Shown: positions 1 to 11,595, counted from the stretch's first letter. The stretch: DNA of 64,000 nt from Desulfofundulus thermosubterraneus DSM 16057 (GCF_900142025.1 NZ_FQZM01000009.1:1-64000); one strand, 5' to 3'. Numbers and translations: made by a program. Notes: a model not told the origin generated them from the sequence alone.

Positions 1-196
<196 letters not shown>

Positions 197-389
197 TCTT
201 CAAGTCCGTCCATGCTCTTTCGGAATTACTGCTCGCCTTCCAACGAGGTCCAGGCCGCTTCCGCACCTCTTTATGGCGCTTCCAACAGCCCCCCCGCTTG
301 CCTTCTTCCTCCCTGTTTAGTTTTCAAGGACCACTACCCGCGCTCAATGCGCATTTTTGATTGTATCAAACTTTTTTAAGCTTAGTCAA
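197..389 (-). promoter_or_regulatory. rRNA operon promoter and leader
   Basis: On the minus strand a sigma-A promoter is visible: TTGACT at 384-389 and TACAAT at 360-365, with an 18-bp spacer. The leader of about 150 nt holds CCTTGAAAACTAAACA (rc of 314-329), which resembles the conserved leader motif upstream of Firmicute 16S genes that is linked to processing or antitermination. No ORF is present here. Confidence 0.7.
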
Positions 390-412
390 TAGGTAATTTT
401 TACTTTTTTATG

Positions 413-452
413 GTCCTGCCGGTCACCCTCTTACAGGGCAACCCGGCCGGAC
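413..452 (-). other. Stem-loop between gyrA and the rRNA promoter
   Basis: GTCC-T-GCCGG at 413-422 pairs with CCGGC-C-GGAC at 443-452, with a small CCCT/AGGG hairpin inside. It lies about 90 bp past the gyrA stop codon. On the minus strand it is followed by an A-rich rather than U-rich stretch, so it is not a canonical intrinsic terminator; it could protect the gyrA mRNA 3' end. Confidence 0.35.
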
Positions 453-538
453 TCCATTTAGCGAGTGCAGGATTTAATATACCACAGGGTTAAGATGCTG
501 TCAACATGAAATTAAGTTTTGATTAAAATTGGGTTAAG

Positions 539-2968
539 TTATTCTTCGGCGCTGACCAGAGCTGCGGCCACCAGTTTGTCCCCTGGGGTCAGGCGCATGA
601 GCATTACGCCCTGGGTGGCCCGCCCCATAGTGGAAATGTCGCTGGCTTTGAGCCTGATGATAATCCCCTCGGCGCTGATCACCATGATTTCCTCGTCAGG
701 TTTGACCACCTGCATGGCTACCACCGGACCGTTGCGCCCGGTCACCCGAGCGCTGATGATCCCCTTGCCGCCCCGGGACTGGAGGCGGTAATCGGACACG
801 GGGGTGCGTTTGCCGTAGCCGTTGGCCGTGACTACCAGCACGTCCCCGTCGGGGCGGACGATGTCCATGGCCACCACCGTATCCCCCGGTTCCAGGGTAA
901 TGCCCTTCACACCCCGGGCGTTACGCCCGTAGGGGTGCACTTCCTCCTCGGGGAAGCGAATGGCCAGCCCCTGGCGCGTACCCAAGATAATCTCCTCTTT
1001 GCCGCTAGTGAGTTTAACTTCCACCAACTCGTCCTGATCGTCAAGCTTGATGGCGATAATGCCGTCCCGACGGGAGGTGTCAAATTGCTCCAGCTCCGTT
1101 TTCTTCACCACGCCAAAGCGTGTGGCCATGAAGAGATACAGTCCATTGCTGAATTCCCGTACCGGGATCACCGCAGTGATCCGCTCCTGCGGGCCGATAT
1201 AGATCAGGTTGACAAGGGCCGTACCCTTGGCCTGGCGCCCTGCTTCGGGAATTTCGTGCACCTTCAGGCGGTAGACCTTCCCGCGGTTGGAAAAGAAGAG
1301 GAAGTAGTGGTGCGTGCCGGTGATAAATAAATGCCGCACAAAGTCCTCTTCCTTTGTCCCCATGGCGGTGATGCCCCGGCCGCCGCGCTTCTGGCTCCGA
1401 TAGGTATCCAGGGGCATGCGCTTGATATAACCCTGGTTGGTAATGGTGATTACCACTTCTTCTTCCGGAATCAAATCCTCGGCTTCCAGGGTGGTATCCT
1501 CGTCGCTGATCACCGTGCGGCGGGGATCGGCAAATTTCTGCCGCATTTCGGTCAGCTCGTCTTTAATAATCTGCAAGACCTTCCGTTCATCGGCCAGCAC
1601 ACCCCGCAGGTAGGCAATCCTGTCCAAAAGTTCTTTGTATTCCTCTTCCAGCTTGTCCCGCTCCAGGCCGGTTAGGCGCTGGAGGCGCATATCCAGAATG
1701 GCCTGAGCCTGTTTTTCGGAAAGGCCGAATTTTTCCATCAGGGCATTTTTTGCTATTTCCACCGTCCGGGAGGCTCGGATGGTATTGATGACCTCGTCGA
1801 TGTGATCCAGGGCAATGCGTAACCCTTCCACAATGTGGGCCCGGGCCTCGGCCTTGTCCAGGTCAAAGCGGGTGCGCCGGACGACCACTTCCTTCTGGTG
1901 CTCCAGGTAATGGCCCAGCATCTGCCGCAGGTTCAATACCTGGGGCTGGCCGTCCACCAGGGCCAGCATGATTACCCCGAAGGTTTCCTGCATTTGGGTA
2001 TGCTTGTAGAGTTGGTTGAGGATCACCCGGGGCTTGGCATCCCGCCGCAGCTCAATGACTATACGCATTCCCCGCCGGTCCGATTCGTCCCGCAGGTCGG
2101 TAATACCGTCGATTTTCTTTTCCCGGACCAGCTCGGCTATTTTTTCAATCAGCCGGGCCTTGTTCACCATAAAGGGTATTTCGTGGACAATAATGGCGTT
2201 CTTGCCCCCGCCAATTTTTTCCACCGTGGCCTGGGCACGCACCTTTATGGCTCCCCGGCCCGTCTGGTAGGCCTCCCGGATGCCCTGCCGGCCCATAATC
2301 TTCCCGCCGGTGGGGAAGTCGGGCCCTTTGATTACCTGCATTAACTCCGGAATGGTGATGTCCGGGTTGTCGATTAGCCTGATCACGCCGTCGATTACTT
2401 CCCCTAGGTTGTGGGGCGGGATATTGGTGGCCATGCCCACGGCAATGCCCGAGGAGCCGTTCACGAGCAAGTTGGGGATGCGGGCGGGCAATACCTTGGG
2501 TTCCTCGGTGCTGCCGTCGTAGTTGGGGATGAAGTCGACCGTATTCTTTTCAATATCCGCCAGCATGGCCATGGTAATGCGGGCCATGCGGGCTTCCGTG
2601 TAGCGCATGGCCGCAGGGGCGTCCCCATCAACGGAGCCAAAGTTGCCGTGGCCGTCCACCAGGGGATAGCGGCTGGCAAAGTCCTGGGCCATGCGCACCA
2701 GGGCGTCGTAAATGGCCATATCCCCGTGGGGGTGGAACTTGGACATTACCTCACCCACAATGTGGGCGCTCTTGCGGTGGGGACGGTCGGGGGTAAGCCC
2801 CAGTTGGTGCATGGCGTAAAGAATGCGCCGGTGCACTGGTTTCAGCCCGTCTCGCACATCGGGCAGGGCACGGCCCACGATTACGCTCATGGCGTAATCC
2901 AGGTAGGAGTGTTTCATTTCCTCTTTGATGTCGATGGAAATTACCTTGCCGATATTAACGGACAACAA
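539..2968 (-). CDS. gyrA: DNA gyrase subunit A
   Basis: Catalytic breakage-reunion subunit of the A2B2 gyrase that introduces negative supercoils. The 809-residue length is normal. The catalytic tyrosine is Y123 in [10 protein letters not shown]. The C-terminal half holds the gyrase-specific GyrA box (QKRGGRG), which separates it from ParC, and beta-pinwheel repeats. At the quinolone-binding position (Ser83 in E. coli) the protein has Met84 ([10 protein letters not shown]); the acidic partner D88 is kept. The start is TTG behind GAGGTGA; 2968 and 2965 are consecutive TTG codons and the second has better spacing. It lies 28 bp downstream of gyrB in the same transcription unit. Confidence 0.97.
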   Translation of the reverse strand: MLSVNIGKVISIDIKEEMKHSYLDYAMSVIVGRALPDVRDGLKPVHRRILYAMHQLGLTPDRPHRKSAHIVGEVMSKFHPHGDMAIYDALVRMAQDFASRYPLVDGHGNFGSVDGDAPAAMRYTEARMARITMAMLADIEKNTVDFIPNYDGSTEEPKVLPARIPNLLVNGSSGIAVGMATNIPPHNLGEVIDGVIRLIDNPDITIPELMQVIKGPDFPTGGKIMGRQGIREAYQTGRGAIKVRAQATVEKIGGGKNAIIVHEIPFMVNKARLIEKIAELVREKKIDGITDLRDESDRRGMRIVIELRRDAKPRVILNQLYKHTQMQETFGVIMLALVDGQPQVLNLRQMLGHYLEHQKEVVVRRTRFDLDKAEARAHIVEGLRIALDHIDEVINTIRASRTVEIAKNALMEKFGLSEKQAQAILDMRLQRLTGLERDKLEEEYKELLDRIAYLRGVLADERKVLQIIKDELTEMRQKFADPRRTVISDEDTTLEAEDLIPEEEVVITITNQGYIKRMPLDTYRSQKRGGRGITAMGTKEEDFVRHLFITGTHHYFLFFSNRGKVYRLKVHEIPEAGRQAKGTALVNLIYIGPQERITAVIPVREFSNGLYLFMATRFGVVKKTELEQFDTSRRDGIIAIKLDDQDELVEVKLTSGKEEIILGTRQGLAIRFPEEEVHPYGRNARGVKGITLEPGDTVVAMDIVRPDGDVLVVTANGYGKRTPVSDYRLQSRGGKGIISARVTGRNGPVVAMQVVKPDEEIMVISAEGIIIRLKASDISTMGRATQGVMLMRLTPGDKLVAAALVSAEE

Positions 2969-2996
2969 AGGTCACCTCAAAAAGTTATGTTTTTGC

Positions 2997-4940
<1,944 letters not shown>

Positions 4941-4988
4941 TTATTAGATGTCATAATAGAATTATAACCTTATTTTGGAATGCTTTAG

Positions 4989-5243
4989 CTAATCTTCAGT
5001 AAAAATTATCATTTCTGCCCTTTTCTTTAAGGTGGAACAGGAAATAGGGGATACAAATATTTGCTCGCGGGTAAGGACAAAGGATTTTTCCTTGCCCTTT
5101 TTCGCAATAATCCGTACCGTTTTTTCTTCCATAGCAATTTCCAAGAACTCTTTCGTGATAGGAGAATTCGCCGCGCGTACGTTCAATATAGCAATTACGT
5201 CTTTTTTAGGGATGATCACATCACCGCCAAGATGTAAAAACAA
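4989..5243 (-). CDS. remB: Extracellular matrix regulatory protein RemB (YaaB, DUF370)
   Basis: An 84-residue protein with the DUF370 pattern: N-terminal FLHLGGDVIIPKKDVIAI, a middle AANSPITKEFLEIA, and C-terminal SFVLTREQIFVSPISCSTLKKRA. In Bacillus subtilis RemA and RemB activate matrix genes; RemA proteins form DNA-binding rings. The position between recF and gyrB is the conserved Firmicute locus of yaaB. The stop codon is 3 bp from the recF stop-side boundary, so recF, remB and gyrB probably form one leftward operon. Its exact role in clostridia is not settled. Confidence 0.9.
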   Translation of the reverse strand: MFLHLGGDVIIPKKDVIAILNVRAANSPITKEFLEIAMEEKTVRIIAKKGKEKSFVLTREQIFVSPISCSTLKKRAEMIIFTED

Positions 5244-5246
5244 AAT

Positions 5247-6353
5247 TTAACCCCCTTCATGAAGTACATGTTCCCGGACAGTTATGATACGCCCGGAAAG
5301 GCTGGCAAGATCTATACCGGCGGATTGGCTGGTTGTTACGAAAACCTGCGTTTTCCCCCGGATATGCTCTATCAGCTGGGCCCTCCGGTTTTGATCCAGT
5401 TCGGAAAAAACGTCATCCAGGAGGACAACGGGGTAATCCCCTGCAAAGCGCCTTCCTAATTCCAGTTGGGCCAGCTTTAGCGCCAGAACCAGGGTGCGCT
5501 GTTGCCCCTGGGAGCCAAAGCGGCGAGCGTCCTGCCCGTTGATGGTGGTGCCCAGATCGTCCCGGTGGGGTCCAATTAGGGTTTGACCCCGGGCTATTTC
5601 CTCGGCATAGCGCCTGGATAATTCCCCCATAAAGCGCTCGCAGATTTCCGTTTCTCCAGTTGTCCGTTCCAGGGGTAGGGAGGAAAGGTACAGGAGGCCG
5701 GCTTTTTCGCCCCTCCCGCCTATCTGGCCGTAAATCTCGCGCACTATGGGAGAAAGCTCGGCCAACAGGCGACAGCGCCAGGCAATAACTTTGGCGCCAA
5801 AAGCCGCCAGTTGCTGGTTCCACGGCTCCAGCTCCTGCCGGGTGCGTTGGTTTACCCTCATTCCCTGTAATAATCTGTTTCGCTGAGCCAGCACCTGCTG
5901 GTAGCGGCGAAAGTAGGCCAGGTAGCCTGGTTGCAGGGGTCCGAGCTCTTGATCCAGCCAGCGGCGCCTTATGACAGGACTTCCTTTGATCATTAGCAGG
6001 TGATCAGGGGTAAACACCAGGGGTAGCAGGACCGGGTCCATGGCCCGACCCGTGTTTGCGTTTCGCTTATTCTGTTTTTTTCCTTCGGCGGTCAAAAGAA
6101 TAGCCGTAGAGTTTTCCTGCTGCCCGAACCGGAAATTTATTTCCACCCGGCAAAAAGAACTGCCCCAGCGGATCATCTCCCTGTCACGGATTGTTCGGAA
6201 GGAATGCCCGGTAAAGCCAAAAAAAATGGCCTCCAGGAGGTTGGTTTTGCCTTGGGCGTTGCCTCCCGTAATGATATTGATCAAGGGGTCGGGTTGCCAT
6301 TGTAGCCGGGCATAGCCACGAAAATTTTCCAGGCGGATCTGCTCTATATGCAC
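5247..6353 (-). CDS. recF: DNA replication and repair protein RecF
   Basis: SMC-like ATPase that helps load RecA onto gapped DNA with RecO and RecR. Visible motifs: Walker A GGNAQGKTNLLEAI near residue 35, the ABC signature GSQGQQRTLVLALKLAQ, and Walker B VVLLDDVFSELD. The length of 368 residues is normal. The open frame extends upstream to 6458, but that would overlap dnaN; GTG at 6353 follows GGGAGGAA at a good distance and gives the expected N-terminus MHIEQIRLENFRGY. It starts 28 bp after the dnaN stop. Confidence 0.96.
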   Translation of the reverse strand: MHIEQIRLENFRGYARLQWQPDPLINIITGGNAQGKTNLLEAIFFGFTGHSFRTIRDREMIRWGSSFCRVEINFRFGQQENSTAILLTAEGKKQNKRNANTGRAMDPVLLPLVFTPDHLLMIKGSPVIRRRWLDQELGPLQPGYLAYFRRYQQVLAQRNRLLQGMRVNQRTRQELEPWNQQLAAFGAKVIAWRCRLLAELSPIVREIYGQIGGRGEKAGLLYLSSLPLERTTGETEICERFMGELSRRYAEEIARGQTLIGPHRDDLGTTINGQDARRFGSQGQQRTLVLALKLAQLELGRRFAGDYPVVLLDDVFSELDQNRRAQLIEHIRGKTQVFVTTSQSAGIDLASLSGRIITVREHVLHEGG

Positions 6354-6381
6354 CTGATTCCTCCCGGGCCTACTGCGCCCG

Positions 6382-7491
6382 CTATTCTTTAGGCGGTTTT
6401 GCCGGCAGCAGCAGGGACAGGTAGTTTTCCTCCCGCGCCGGCCTGAGCACAGCCGCACTCAAAGAACCAGTTAGTTCCAGGCTTAATTCTTCGCTGCCCA
6501 GGGCCCGCAAACTTTCACTCATGTATCGGGCATTGAACCAGATTTCCAGGGGTTCCCCTTCTACTACCCCGCTGACCTCTTCCCGGATCCAGCCAACCTG
6601 GGTTTGTACGGAAACCACACAGCTATTCTCCTGTAATGTGAATTGTACCACCGGGTACCCCTCGCGCACAAGCAAAGAGGCTCTTTCCGTAGCTTCCAGT
6701 ATTTCTCTGGTGGCCAGCCGCGTGCGTGTAATAAATTCCCTCGGAATAACCTGTTCATAGGGAGGGTACTGTCCCGCAATTAACCGGGAGGCTATTTTCA
6801 ATGTTCCGGTAAGGAAGAAAACGTGATTTTCCCCGCATATAATAGTAATTTCATCTTCAGTGCCGCCAGTTAACCTGACCACTTCGTTTAAAGTTTTTCC
6901 TGGAATAACGGCGTTAATTTGTTGTTCCGGTTCCTGGTCCAGCTGAAAGCGGCGCACGGCCAGGCGGTAAGTATCGGTGGCCACCAGCCGCAGCTGGCTG
7001 CCTGTTACCTGCATCAAAACGCCGGTGAAGATGGGCCGCGTTTCATCTGTGGAAACGGCAAAAAGTACCTGTCGCAACATATCTCTTAGTGCATCCTGGG
7101 GCAGGGAAAAGCTGGCTCCCTTTTCTACTGCCGGCAGGCGCGGGTATTGTTCCGGTTCAAACCCATGGATGTTTACCTGGGAGGTCCCGTAGATTATGGT
7201 GGTACTGGTACTTTCCGGCAGGGTGTGGAACTGGATGGGTACATCCGGCAGGTAGCGGACCAGGTCTGCAATATAGCGGATGGGTAAGACGATGGAGCCC
7301 TCATTTTCCGTTTCTACGTTCACCGTACATTGAATGGTCAGTTCCGTGTCGGACCCGGTAACGGTGAGCTGGTCGCCGTGTACCTCAAGAAGGATGCCCG
7401 AGAGGATGGGCAGCGGTGACCGCGGGGAAACTGCCTTTTGTACGGTTCCTATGGCATAGGCGAGAGTTGATTTGCTTGTGGTAAACTTCAC
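6382..7491 (-). CDS. dnaN: DNA polymerase III sliding clamp (beta subunit)
   Basis: Processivity clamp that encircles DNA and tethers the replicative polymerase. The 369-residue length fits three clamp folds; it starts MKFTTSKSTLAYAIGTVQKAVSPRSPLPILSG, the typical N-terminal fold, and ends with a conserved LLLPAKPP-like tail. The start codon is GTG at 7491 behind a GGGGGA ribosome binding site. It lies between dnaA and recF as in nearly all Firmicutes and would be co-transcribed with recF. Confidence 0.97.
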   Translation of the reverse strand: MKFTTSKSTLAYAIGTVQKAVSPRSPLPILSGILLEVHGDQLTVTGSDTELTIQCTVNVETENEGSIVLPIRYIADLVRYLPDVPIQFHTLPESTSTTIIYGTSQVNIHGFEPEQYPRLPAVEKGASFSLPQDALRDMLRQVLFAVSTDETRPIFTGVLMQVTGSQLRLVATDTYRLAVRRFQLDQEPEQQINAVIPGKTLNEVVRLTGGTEDEITIICGENHVFFLTGTLKIASRLIAGQYPPYEQVIPREFITRTRLATREILEATERASLLVREGYPVVQFTLQENSCVVSVQTQVGWIREEVSGVVEGEPLEIWFNARYMSESLRALGSEELSLELTGSLSAAVLRPAREENYLSLLLPAKPPKE

Positions 7492-7814
7492 CGGTTTTCC
7501 CCCACAATCATGATCATAATTAAGAAATTAAGTATTGTAGTTTATAGTAGTGGTTGCGCACTTGTGGATAAGCACATCTTTGCCTGGAAATAGGGCTAAA
7601 AACGTAGCTTTTGTCCTGTGGATAAGTGTCAGGTTAATTCTGCTTCGAAAATAGTTTTTACCTGCTGTTTGCACGCGCTCGCCTCGTGTTGAACAGCACC
7701 CATTTTCATCCTCAGTTGGTGAAACTGATATGGCCAAGGGTCCTATACTTTTGTAATATTCATCGAACCCGGTTTGAGCAGGCAAGCTTTTAGAGTCCAG
7801 TTGCCTGACACCTG
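7492..7814. other. oriC: dnaA-dnaN intergenic region, left part of bipartite oriC
   Basis: This 323-bp gap holds two DnaA boxes on the plus strand: TTGTGGATAA (7562-7571) and CTGTGGATAA (7616-7625), close to the TTATCCACA consensus. The stretch 7505-7560 is AT-rich (for example AATTAAGAAATTAAGTATTGTAG), as expected of an unwinding element. Firmicute origins often have DnaA-box clusters on both sides of dnaA. An 85-residue open frame here has no family resemblance and overlaps the boxes, so I do not call a gene. Confidence 0.7.
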
Positions 7815-9155
7815 CTATATTTCTTCTTGAATTTTTTGTTTGATTTCTTTGATTGCTTGTTCTAGCAGCGCGTCAGTAGCCAGCTGGGTGCTGATCTTTT
7901 CGTAGGCGTGGAGCACGGTGGTATGGTCTCTTCCTCCGAAGGCGTCCCCGATTTGGGGCAGGGAGAGATCCGTCAGTTCGCGGGCCAGGTACATGGCGAT
8001 CTGCCGGGGAAAGGCCACGTTTCGGCTGCGCTTTTTGGATTTGAATTCTTCGGGTTTGAGGCCGTAGTAGGCGGCTACCTTTTCCTGTATGAGCTGCGCT
8101 GTAATCTGTTTGGGTGACTTTCTGGGTAGAATGTCCTTAAGGATATCCCGGGCCAGTTGGGTGGTAATCTGCTGCTTGTACAGGGAGGCGTAGGCTACCA
8201 CCCGGATGAGCGCCCCCTCTAGTTCCCGGATGTTGGACGTTATTTGCTGCGCTATGTATTCCACCGTATCATCGGGTATGTTAACGTTGTCCAGGTGGGC
8301 TTTTTTCTTTAAAATAGCAATTCTCGTTTCCAGATCCGGCGGCTGGATATCAGTTATAAGACCCCATTCAAAGCGCGAGCGCAGCCGGTCTTCCAGCGTA
8401 GGTATTTCCTTGGGTGGCCGGTCGCTGGAAATGACGATTTGCTTGTTTGCTTCGTATAAAGTATTAAAGGTATGGAAAAATTCTTCTTGGGTGCGTTCCT
8501 TCCCGGCCAGGAACTGTATGTCATCAATGAGCAGCACGTCCATGCCCCGGTACTTGTCCCGGAATTCCACTGCCCGCTTGTTCGCAATGGCATTGATCAG
8601 TTCATTGGTGAACTTTTCGGAGGTAACGTAAACTATCCGGCTGTGGTTGCCGCGTTTCAGGATGTAGTGGCTTATGGCATGCATCAGGTGGGTTTTGCCC
8701 AATCCTACTCCGCCGTAAATAAACAGGGGATTATAGGTTTCCGCCGGAGATTCGGCTACTGCCAGGCAGGCTGCATGGGCAAACCGGTTGCTATTGCCCA
8801 CCACGAAGGTATCAAAGGTGTAGCGGGGGTTGAGGGGGCAGGTTTCCACGGACACAGAAGGCGTTGATTTGCGTATTCTGTTGAGTAGTTTTTCATTGAC
8901 TTCTTCTGCTGGTAAAAATTGTACTTCAATTTCGTCCCTGGTGATTTCCTGCAGGTAATTTTTAATTATGGATGCGTAGCGGGTGACCAGCCAGTCCCTG
9001 TAAAATTGGTTGGGAACCTGGATAAAGAATGTGCTCCGGTGAAACCCCAGGGGGAGTACCGATTCCTGCCAGATCTCATAGGTTTCCGCATCCAGGCGCG
9101 GCTGAATATGGGCCAGGAGTTCATCCCAAATCTCGGCGACATGTGTTTTGATCAT
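7815..9155 (-). CDS. dnaA: Chromosomal replication initiator protein DnaA
   Basis: Initiator AAA+ ATPase that binds DnaA boxes and melts oriC. 446 residues. Domain I is seen at 1-80 (WDELLAHIQPRLDAETYEIWQES). The AAA+ module has Walker A GGVGLGKTHLM, Walker B LLIDDIQFLAG and the arginine-finger region RLRSRFEWGL. Domain IV ends in the DnaA signature GGRDHTTVLHAYEKI. The start is ATG at 9155 behind a GGGGG ribosome binding site. It is the first gene of the leftward dnaA-dnaN-recF-remB-gyrB-gyrA block; DnaA boxes upstream suggest autoregulation. Confidence 0.98.
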   Translation of the reverse strand: MIKTHVAEIWDELLAHIQPRLDAETYEIWQESVLPLGFHRSTFFIQVPNQFYRDWLVTRYASIIKNYLQEITRDEIEVQFLPAEEVNEKLLNRIRKSTPSVSVETCPLNPRYTFDTFVVGNSNRFAHAACLAVAESPAETYNPLFIYGGVGLGKTHLMHAISHYILKRGNHSRIVYVTSEKFTNELINAIANKRAVEFRDKYRGMDVLLIDDIQFLAGKERTQEEFFHTFNTLYEANKQIVISSDRPPKEIPTLEDRLRSRFEWGLITDIQPPDLETRIAILKKKAHLDNVNIPDDTVEYIAQQITSNIRELEGALIRVVAYASLYKQQITTQLARDILKDILPRKSPKQITAQLIQEKVAAYYGLKPEEFKSKKRSRNVAFPRQIAMYLARELTDLSLPQIGDAFGGRDHTTVLHAYEKISTQLATDALLEQAIKEIKQKIQEEI

Positions 9156-9431
9156 ATGTGGTAACCCCCTGCTTACAGATGTTTGTTAAACTTAAAAAAG
9201 CCTCCGCAAGCGATTTTAACGGGGCTTGTCCCTTGGATATTTTTTAGTATAGATATCGACAGCCTTATACCCAACTTTACCCACAACCTGTGGGTAATTT
9301 CATCTCCGGCTGCCGGCGATTCAATCATATCAAATTTGCCGGGGCTTATCAACCGATAAAATGGTATCCTGTGGATAATTATGTATGTTGTGGACAGACG
9401 ATTCCCGCCCGGGCGCCCGGGGGTTTTTTTC
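9156..9431. other. oriC: dnaA-rpmH intergenic region, right part of bipartite oriC
   Basis: Three good DnaA boxes are visible: an inverted pair TTACCCACA (9277-9285) and TGTGGGTAA (9289-9297) only 3 bp apart, and TGTGGATAA at 9370-9378; TGTGGACAG at 9389-9397 is weaker. A GC-rich palindrome (CCCGGGCGCCCGGG) followed by seven T lies at about 9408-9430, a possible intrinsic terminator reading rightward just before the rpmH promoter. No gene is seen. Confidence 0.7.
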
Positions 9432-9461
9432 TTGACTTGGGAAGGGTTTTTCTTATATAAT
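9432..9461 (+). promoter_or_regulatory. Sigma-A promoter of rpmH operon
   Basis: TTGACT at 9432-9437 and TATAAT at 9456-9461 are separated by 18 bp, with an AT-rich spacer. It reads into rpmH, 57 bp downstream, and probably into rnpA, yidD, yidC and khpB. Confidence 0.8.
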
Positions 9462-9517
9462 TACATGTGATGTGTCTGGTTTTTCCAGTCGGGACGGTGG
9501 TGAGGAGGTGTGATGAT

Positions 9518-9652
9518 TTGAAGCGCACTTATCAGCCGAAGAACAGGAAGCGTAAAAAGATTCACGGCTTTTTAAAGCGCATGTCCACCAGGGCGGGCCG
9601 CAATGTAATTAAGAGGAGAAGGCTGAAGGGAAGAAAGAGACTTACCGCATAA
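9518..9652 (+). CDS. rpmH: 50S ribosomal protein L34
   Basis: A 44-residue, highly basic large-subunit protein: [48 protein letters not shown] pattern, matching the L34 family along its whole length. The frame is open further upstream to 9467, but TTG at 9518 follows GAGGAGGTG and gives the canonical KRTYQP N-terminus. It is the first gene rightward from oriC, in the conserved rpmH-rnpA order. Confidence 0.97.
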   Translation: MKRTYQPKNRKRKKIHGFLKRMSTRAGRNVIKRRRLKGRKRLTA

Positions 9653-9718
9653 GGCCGCTTGATATCAAGGTGGCCTTTTCGTAATTTGGCCGGATGATTT
9701 TGTGAGCGGGATTGGTCT

Positions 9719-10063
9719 ATGGCCATGGAGATTTTAAAAAAGAAAAAAGATTTTCAACGGGTTTACCGGCGAGGTCATTCCGTGGCCAGTAACGTCCTGG
9801 TCTTATATTTGTCCCGTAATCGAGGACAGGGCCGGCGTTTTGGTTTTTCCGTAAGTAAAAAAACGGGCAAGGCAGTTGTTCGGAACCGCGTGCGCCGTGT
9901 TTTGCGGGAAATCTGCCGTCTCAATGAGGGTTGGTTTCCACAAGATCATGATGTAGTGATTATCGCCCGCAGGGAGGCTGTCGGGAAAAACTTCCATGAT
10001 CTGGCGGCACAGCTCTACCACTTAACCCGGCGGGCTGCCCGCAAGATGACGCTGAAAGGTTGA
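9719..10063 (+). CDS. rnpA: Ribonuclease P protein component
   Basis: Protein cofactor of RNase P, which matures tRNA 5' ends together with the RNA subunit. 114 residues. The family RNR signature is seen in AVVRNRVRRVLREICR, and the N-terminal LKKKKDFQRVYRRGHS and GFSVSKKTGKAV are typical. The start is ATG at 9719; a second in-frame ATG follows two codons later. It lies 66 bp after rpmH and 6 bp before yidD. Confidence 0.96.
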   Translation: MAMEILKKKKDFQRVYRRGHSVASNVLVLYLSRNRGQGRRFGFSVSKKTGKAVVRNRVRRVLREICRLNEGWFPQDHDVVIIARREAVGKNFHDLAAQLYHLTRRAARKMTLKG

Positions 10064-10069
10064 TCGCCT

Positions 10070-10279
10070 GTGCGTGCTCTGGTTATCGCCATATTGCGTT
10101 TTTACCAGCGTTTTATTTCGCCTTTGAAGCCGCCCAGTTGTCGTTTTTATCCCACATGTTCCGAGTACGCCGTACAGGCCGTGGTTAAATACGGTGTGGT
10201 CCGCGGTTTGCTTTTATCCTTGTGGCGTCTTTTCCGTTGCCATCCCCTTTCCCGGGGTGGCTATGATCCGGTTAAATAA
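10070..10279 (+). CDS. yidD: Membrane protein insertion efficiency factor YidD
   Basis: A 69-residue membrane-associated protein with the YidD pattern: [31 protein letters not shown] and a C-terminal [13 protein letters not shown]. Conserved cysteines are present. In other bacteria YidD assists Sec/YidC-dependent membrane insertion. The start is GTG, 6 bp after rnpA; yidC follows, as is usual. Confidence 0.95.
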   Translation: MRALVIAILRFYQRFISPLKPPSCRFYPTCSEYAVQAVVKYGVVRGLLLSLWRLFRCHPLSRGGYDPVK

Positions 10280-10295
10280 GCAAGGAGGGGATGGT

Positions 10296-10982
10296 TTGTT
10301 TCAAGCTCTAGTTGATGGCATGACCGCTCTGTTAAACTGGTTGTACCACCTTACAGAGCTGGCTCATGTAGCCAATTACGGCCTGGCGATAATCCTGTTA
10401 ACTATTCTCATTAAGGTTATCCTTTACCCTCTATCCGTAAAGCAGATGCGCTCTATGGTGCTCATGCAGCAGCTGGCGCCCAAGGTTAAGGAGATTCAGG
10501 ATCGTTATCGTAACAAAGATCCACAGAAGATGCAGCAAAAAATTATGGAACTATACCGGGAACATAATGTGAACCCCATGGCCGGATGTTTGCCCCTTTT
10601 GATTCAGATGCCCATTTTAATTGCCCTGTATCGTGCGCTTTTACATTTTAATTATGCGGATCCTGCTCATGCCCGGTTTCTGTGGGTTAAAAACTTGAGC
10701 CAGGTGGGAGACCCCTATTTTATCCTCCCCCTTTTAGCCGGGTTGACTACCTTTGTTCAATCGCGCATGACCACCAATATGACCGATCCTACCCAGCGCA
10801 CCATGCTGATCATCATGCCCATCTTTATTGCCTGGATTAGTGCTACCGTGCCTGCAGGCCTGGCTTTATACTGGGTTACTTTCAATGCCGTTGGGATTCT
10901 TCAACAGTATTTTGTGAACAGGCATACCCAAGGTTTGAAGGAGGCGCTAAACACCGGTGGAGGGAGTAGAGAAAACCGCTAA
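10296..10982 (+). CDS. yidC: Membrane protein insertase YidC/OxaA
   Basis: Inserts and folds membrane proteins. 228 residues, the short Gram-positive form without the large periplasmic domain. Membrane segments are visible at YGLAIILLTILIKVILYPL, GCLPLLIQMPILIALYRAL, FILPLLAGLTTFV and MLIIMPIFIAWISATVPAGLALYW; an Arg-containing hydrophilic groove motif (KQMRSMVLMQQLAPKVKEIQ) follows the first. The frame is open to 10194, inside yidD, but TTG at 10296 has AGGAGGGG at proper distance. It overlaps khpB by 26 bp. Confidence 0.95.
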   Translation: MFQALVDGMTALLNWLYHLTELAHVANYGLAIILLTILIKVILYPLSVKQMRSMVLMQQLAPKVKEIQDRYRNKDPQKMQQKIMELYREHNVNPMAGCLPLLIQMPILIALYRALLHFNYADPAHARFLWVKNLSQVGDPYFILPLLAGLTTFVQSRMTTNMTDPTQRTMLIIMPIFIAWISATVPAGLALYWVTFNAVGILQQYFVNRHTQGLKEALNTGGGSRENR

Positions 10983-11577
10983 AACAGTTGACGAGGCGGT
11001 TTCCCTGGCGCTGGCCCAACTGGGAATTTCCCGGGAGGAAGCGGAAATTGAGGTTTTAGAGGAACCTTCGAGAGGTTTTTTGGGCCTGCTGGGTTCACGA
11101 CCGGCACGGGTCAGGGTAAGGGTTAAAGATACGCCGTCGCGCCGGGCAAAGGAATTGCTCGGCCGGCTTTTAGAGGCCATGAACCTCCCCGTAGACATGG
11201 CTATCGAAGAAAAGGAAAATAACGTGTTTATTGATATAGAGGGAAAAGATGTGGGCATACTGATCGGCAGGAGGGGAGAAACCCTTGATGCCCTCCAGTA
11301 CCTGATAACTCTCTATGTAAATAAGAACCAGCATCAGCGTTGCAAGGTATTTCTTGATGTGGAGGGGTACCGTCGCCGGCGGGAAGAAACTCTGCAGCGT
11401 CTGGCTTTAAAGTTGGCCGAAAAAGCCAAACAGCGCGGCCGGAATGTGGTCCTGGAACCAATGACCTCTCACGAGCGCAGGATTATCCATACCGCGCTTC
11501 AGGGAAGGGACGATATCTTTACCTATAGCGAGGGCGAAGAGCCTTACCGCAAAATTATCATCTCCCCGAAAAAATAG
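10957..11577 (+). CDS. khpB: RNA-binding protein KhpB (Jag/EloR)
   Basis: 206 residues with three domains in order: Jag-N (1-50, KTAKTVDEAVSLALAQLGISREEAEIEVLEEPSRGFLGLLG), a type II KH domain with IGRRGETL at about 102, and a C-terminal R3H domain (MTSHERRIIHTALQGRDDI). In streptococci the protein binds RNA and influences cell elongation and division. The start is GTG at 10957, overlapping the yidC end, behind GGAGG. A strong terminator follows. Confidence 0.93.
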   Translation: MEGVEKTAKTVDEAVSLALAQLGISREEAEIEVLEEPSRGFLGLLGSRPARVRVRVKDTPSRRAKELLGRLLEAMNLPVDMAIEEKENNVFIDIEGKDVGILIGRRGETLDALQYLITLYVNKNQHQRCKVFLDVEGYRRRREETLQRLALKLAEKAKQRGRNVVLEPMTSHERRIIHTALQGRDDIFTYSEGEEPYRKIIISPKK

Positions 11578-11595
11578 TCAATTTATTTCCCGCAG

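Noticed and set aside
7528..7785. 85-residue minus-strand ORF between dnaN and dnaA
   Set aside because: It overlaps the DnaA boxes and AT-rich origin DNA, has no family pattern and no ribosome binding site.
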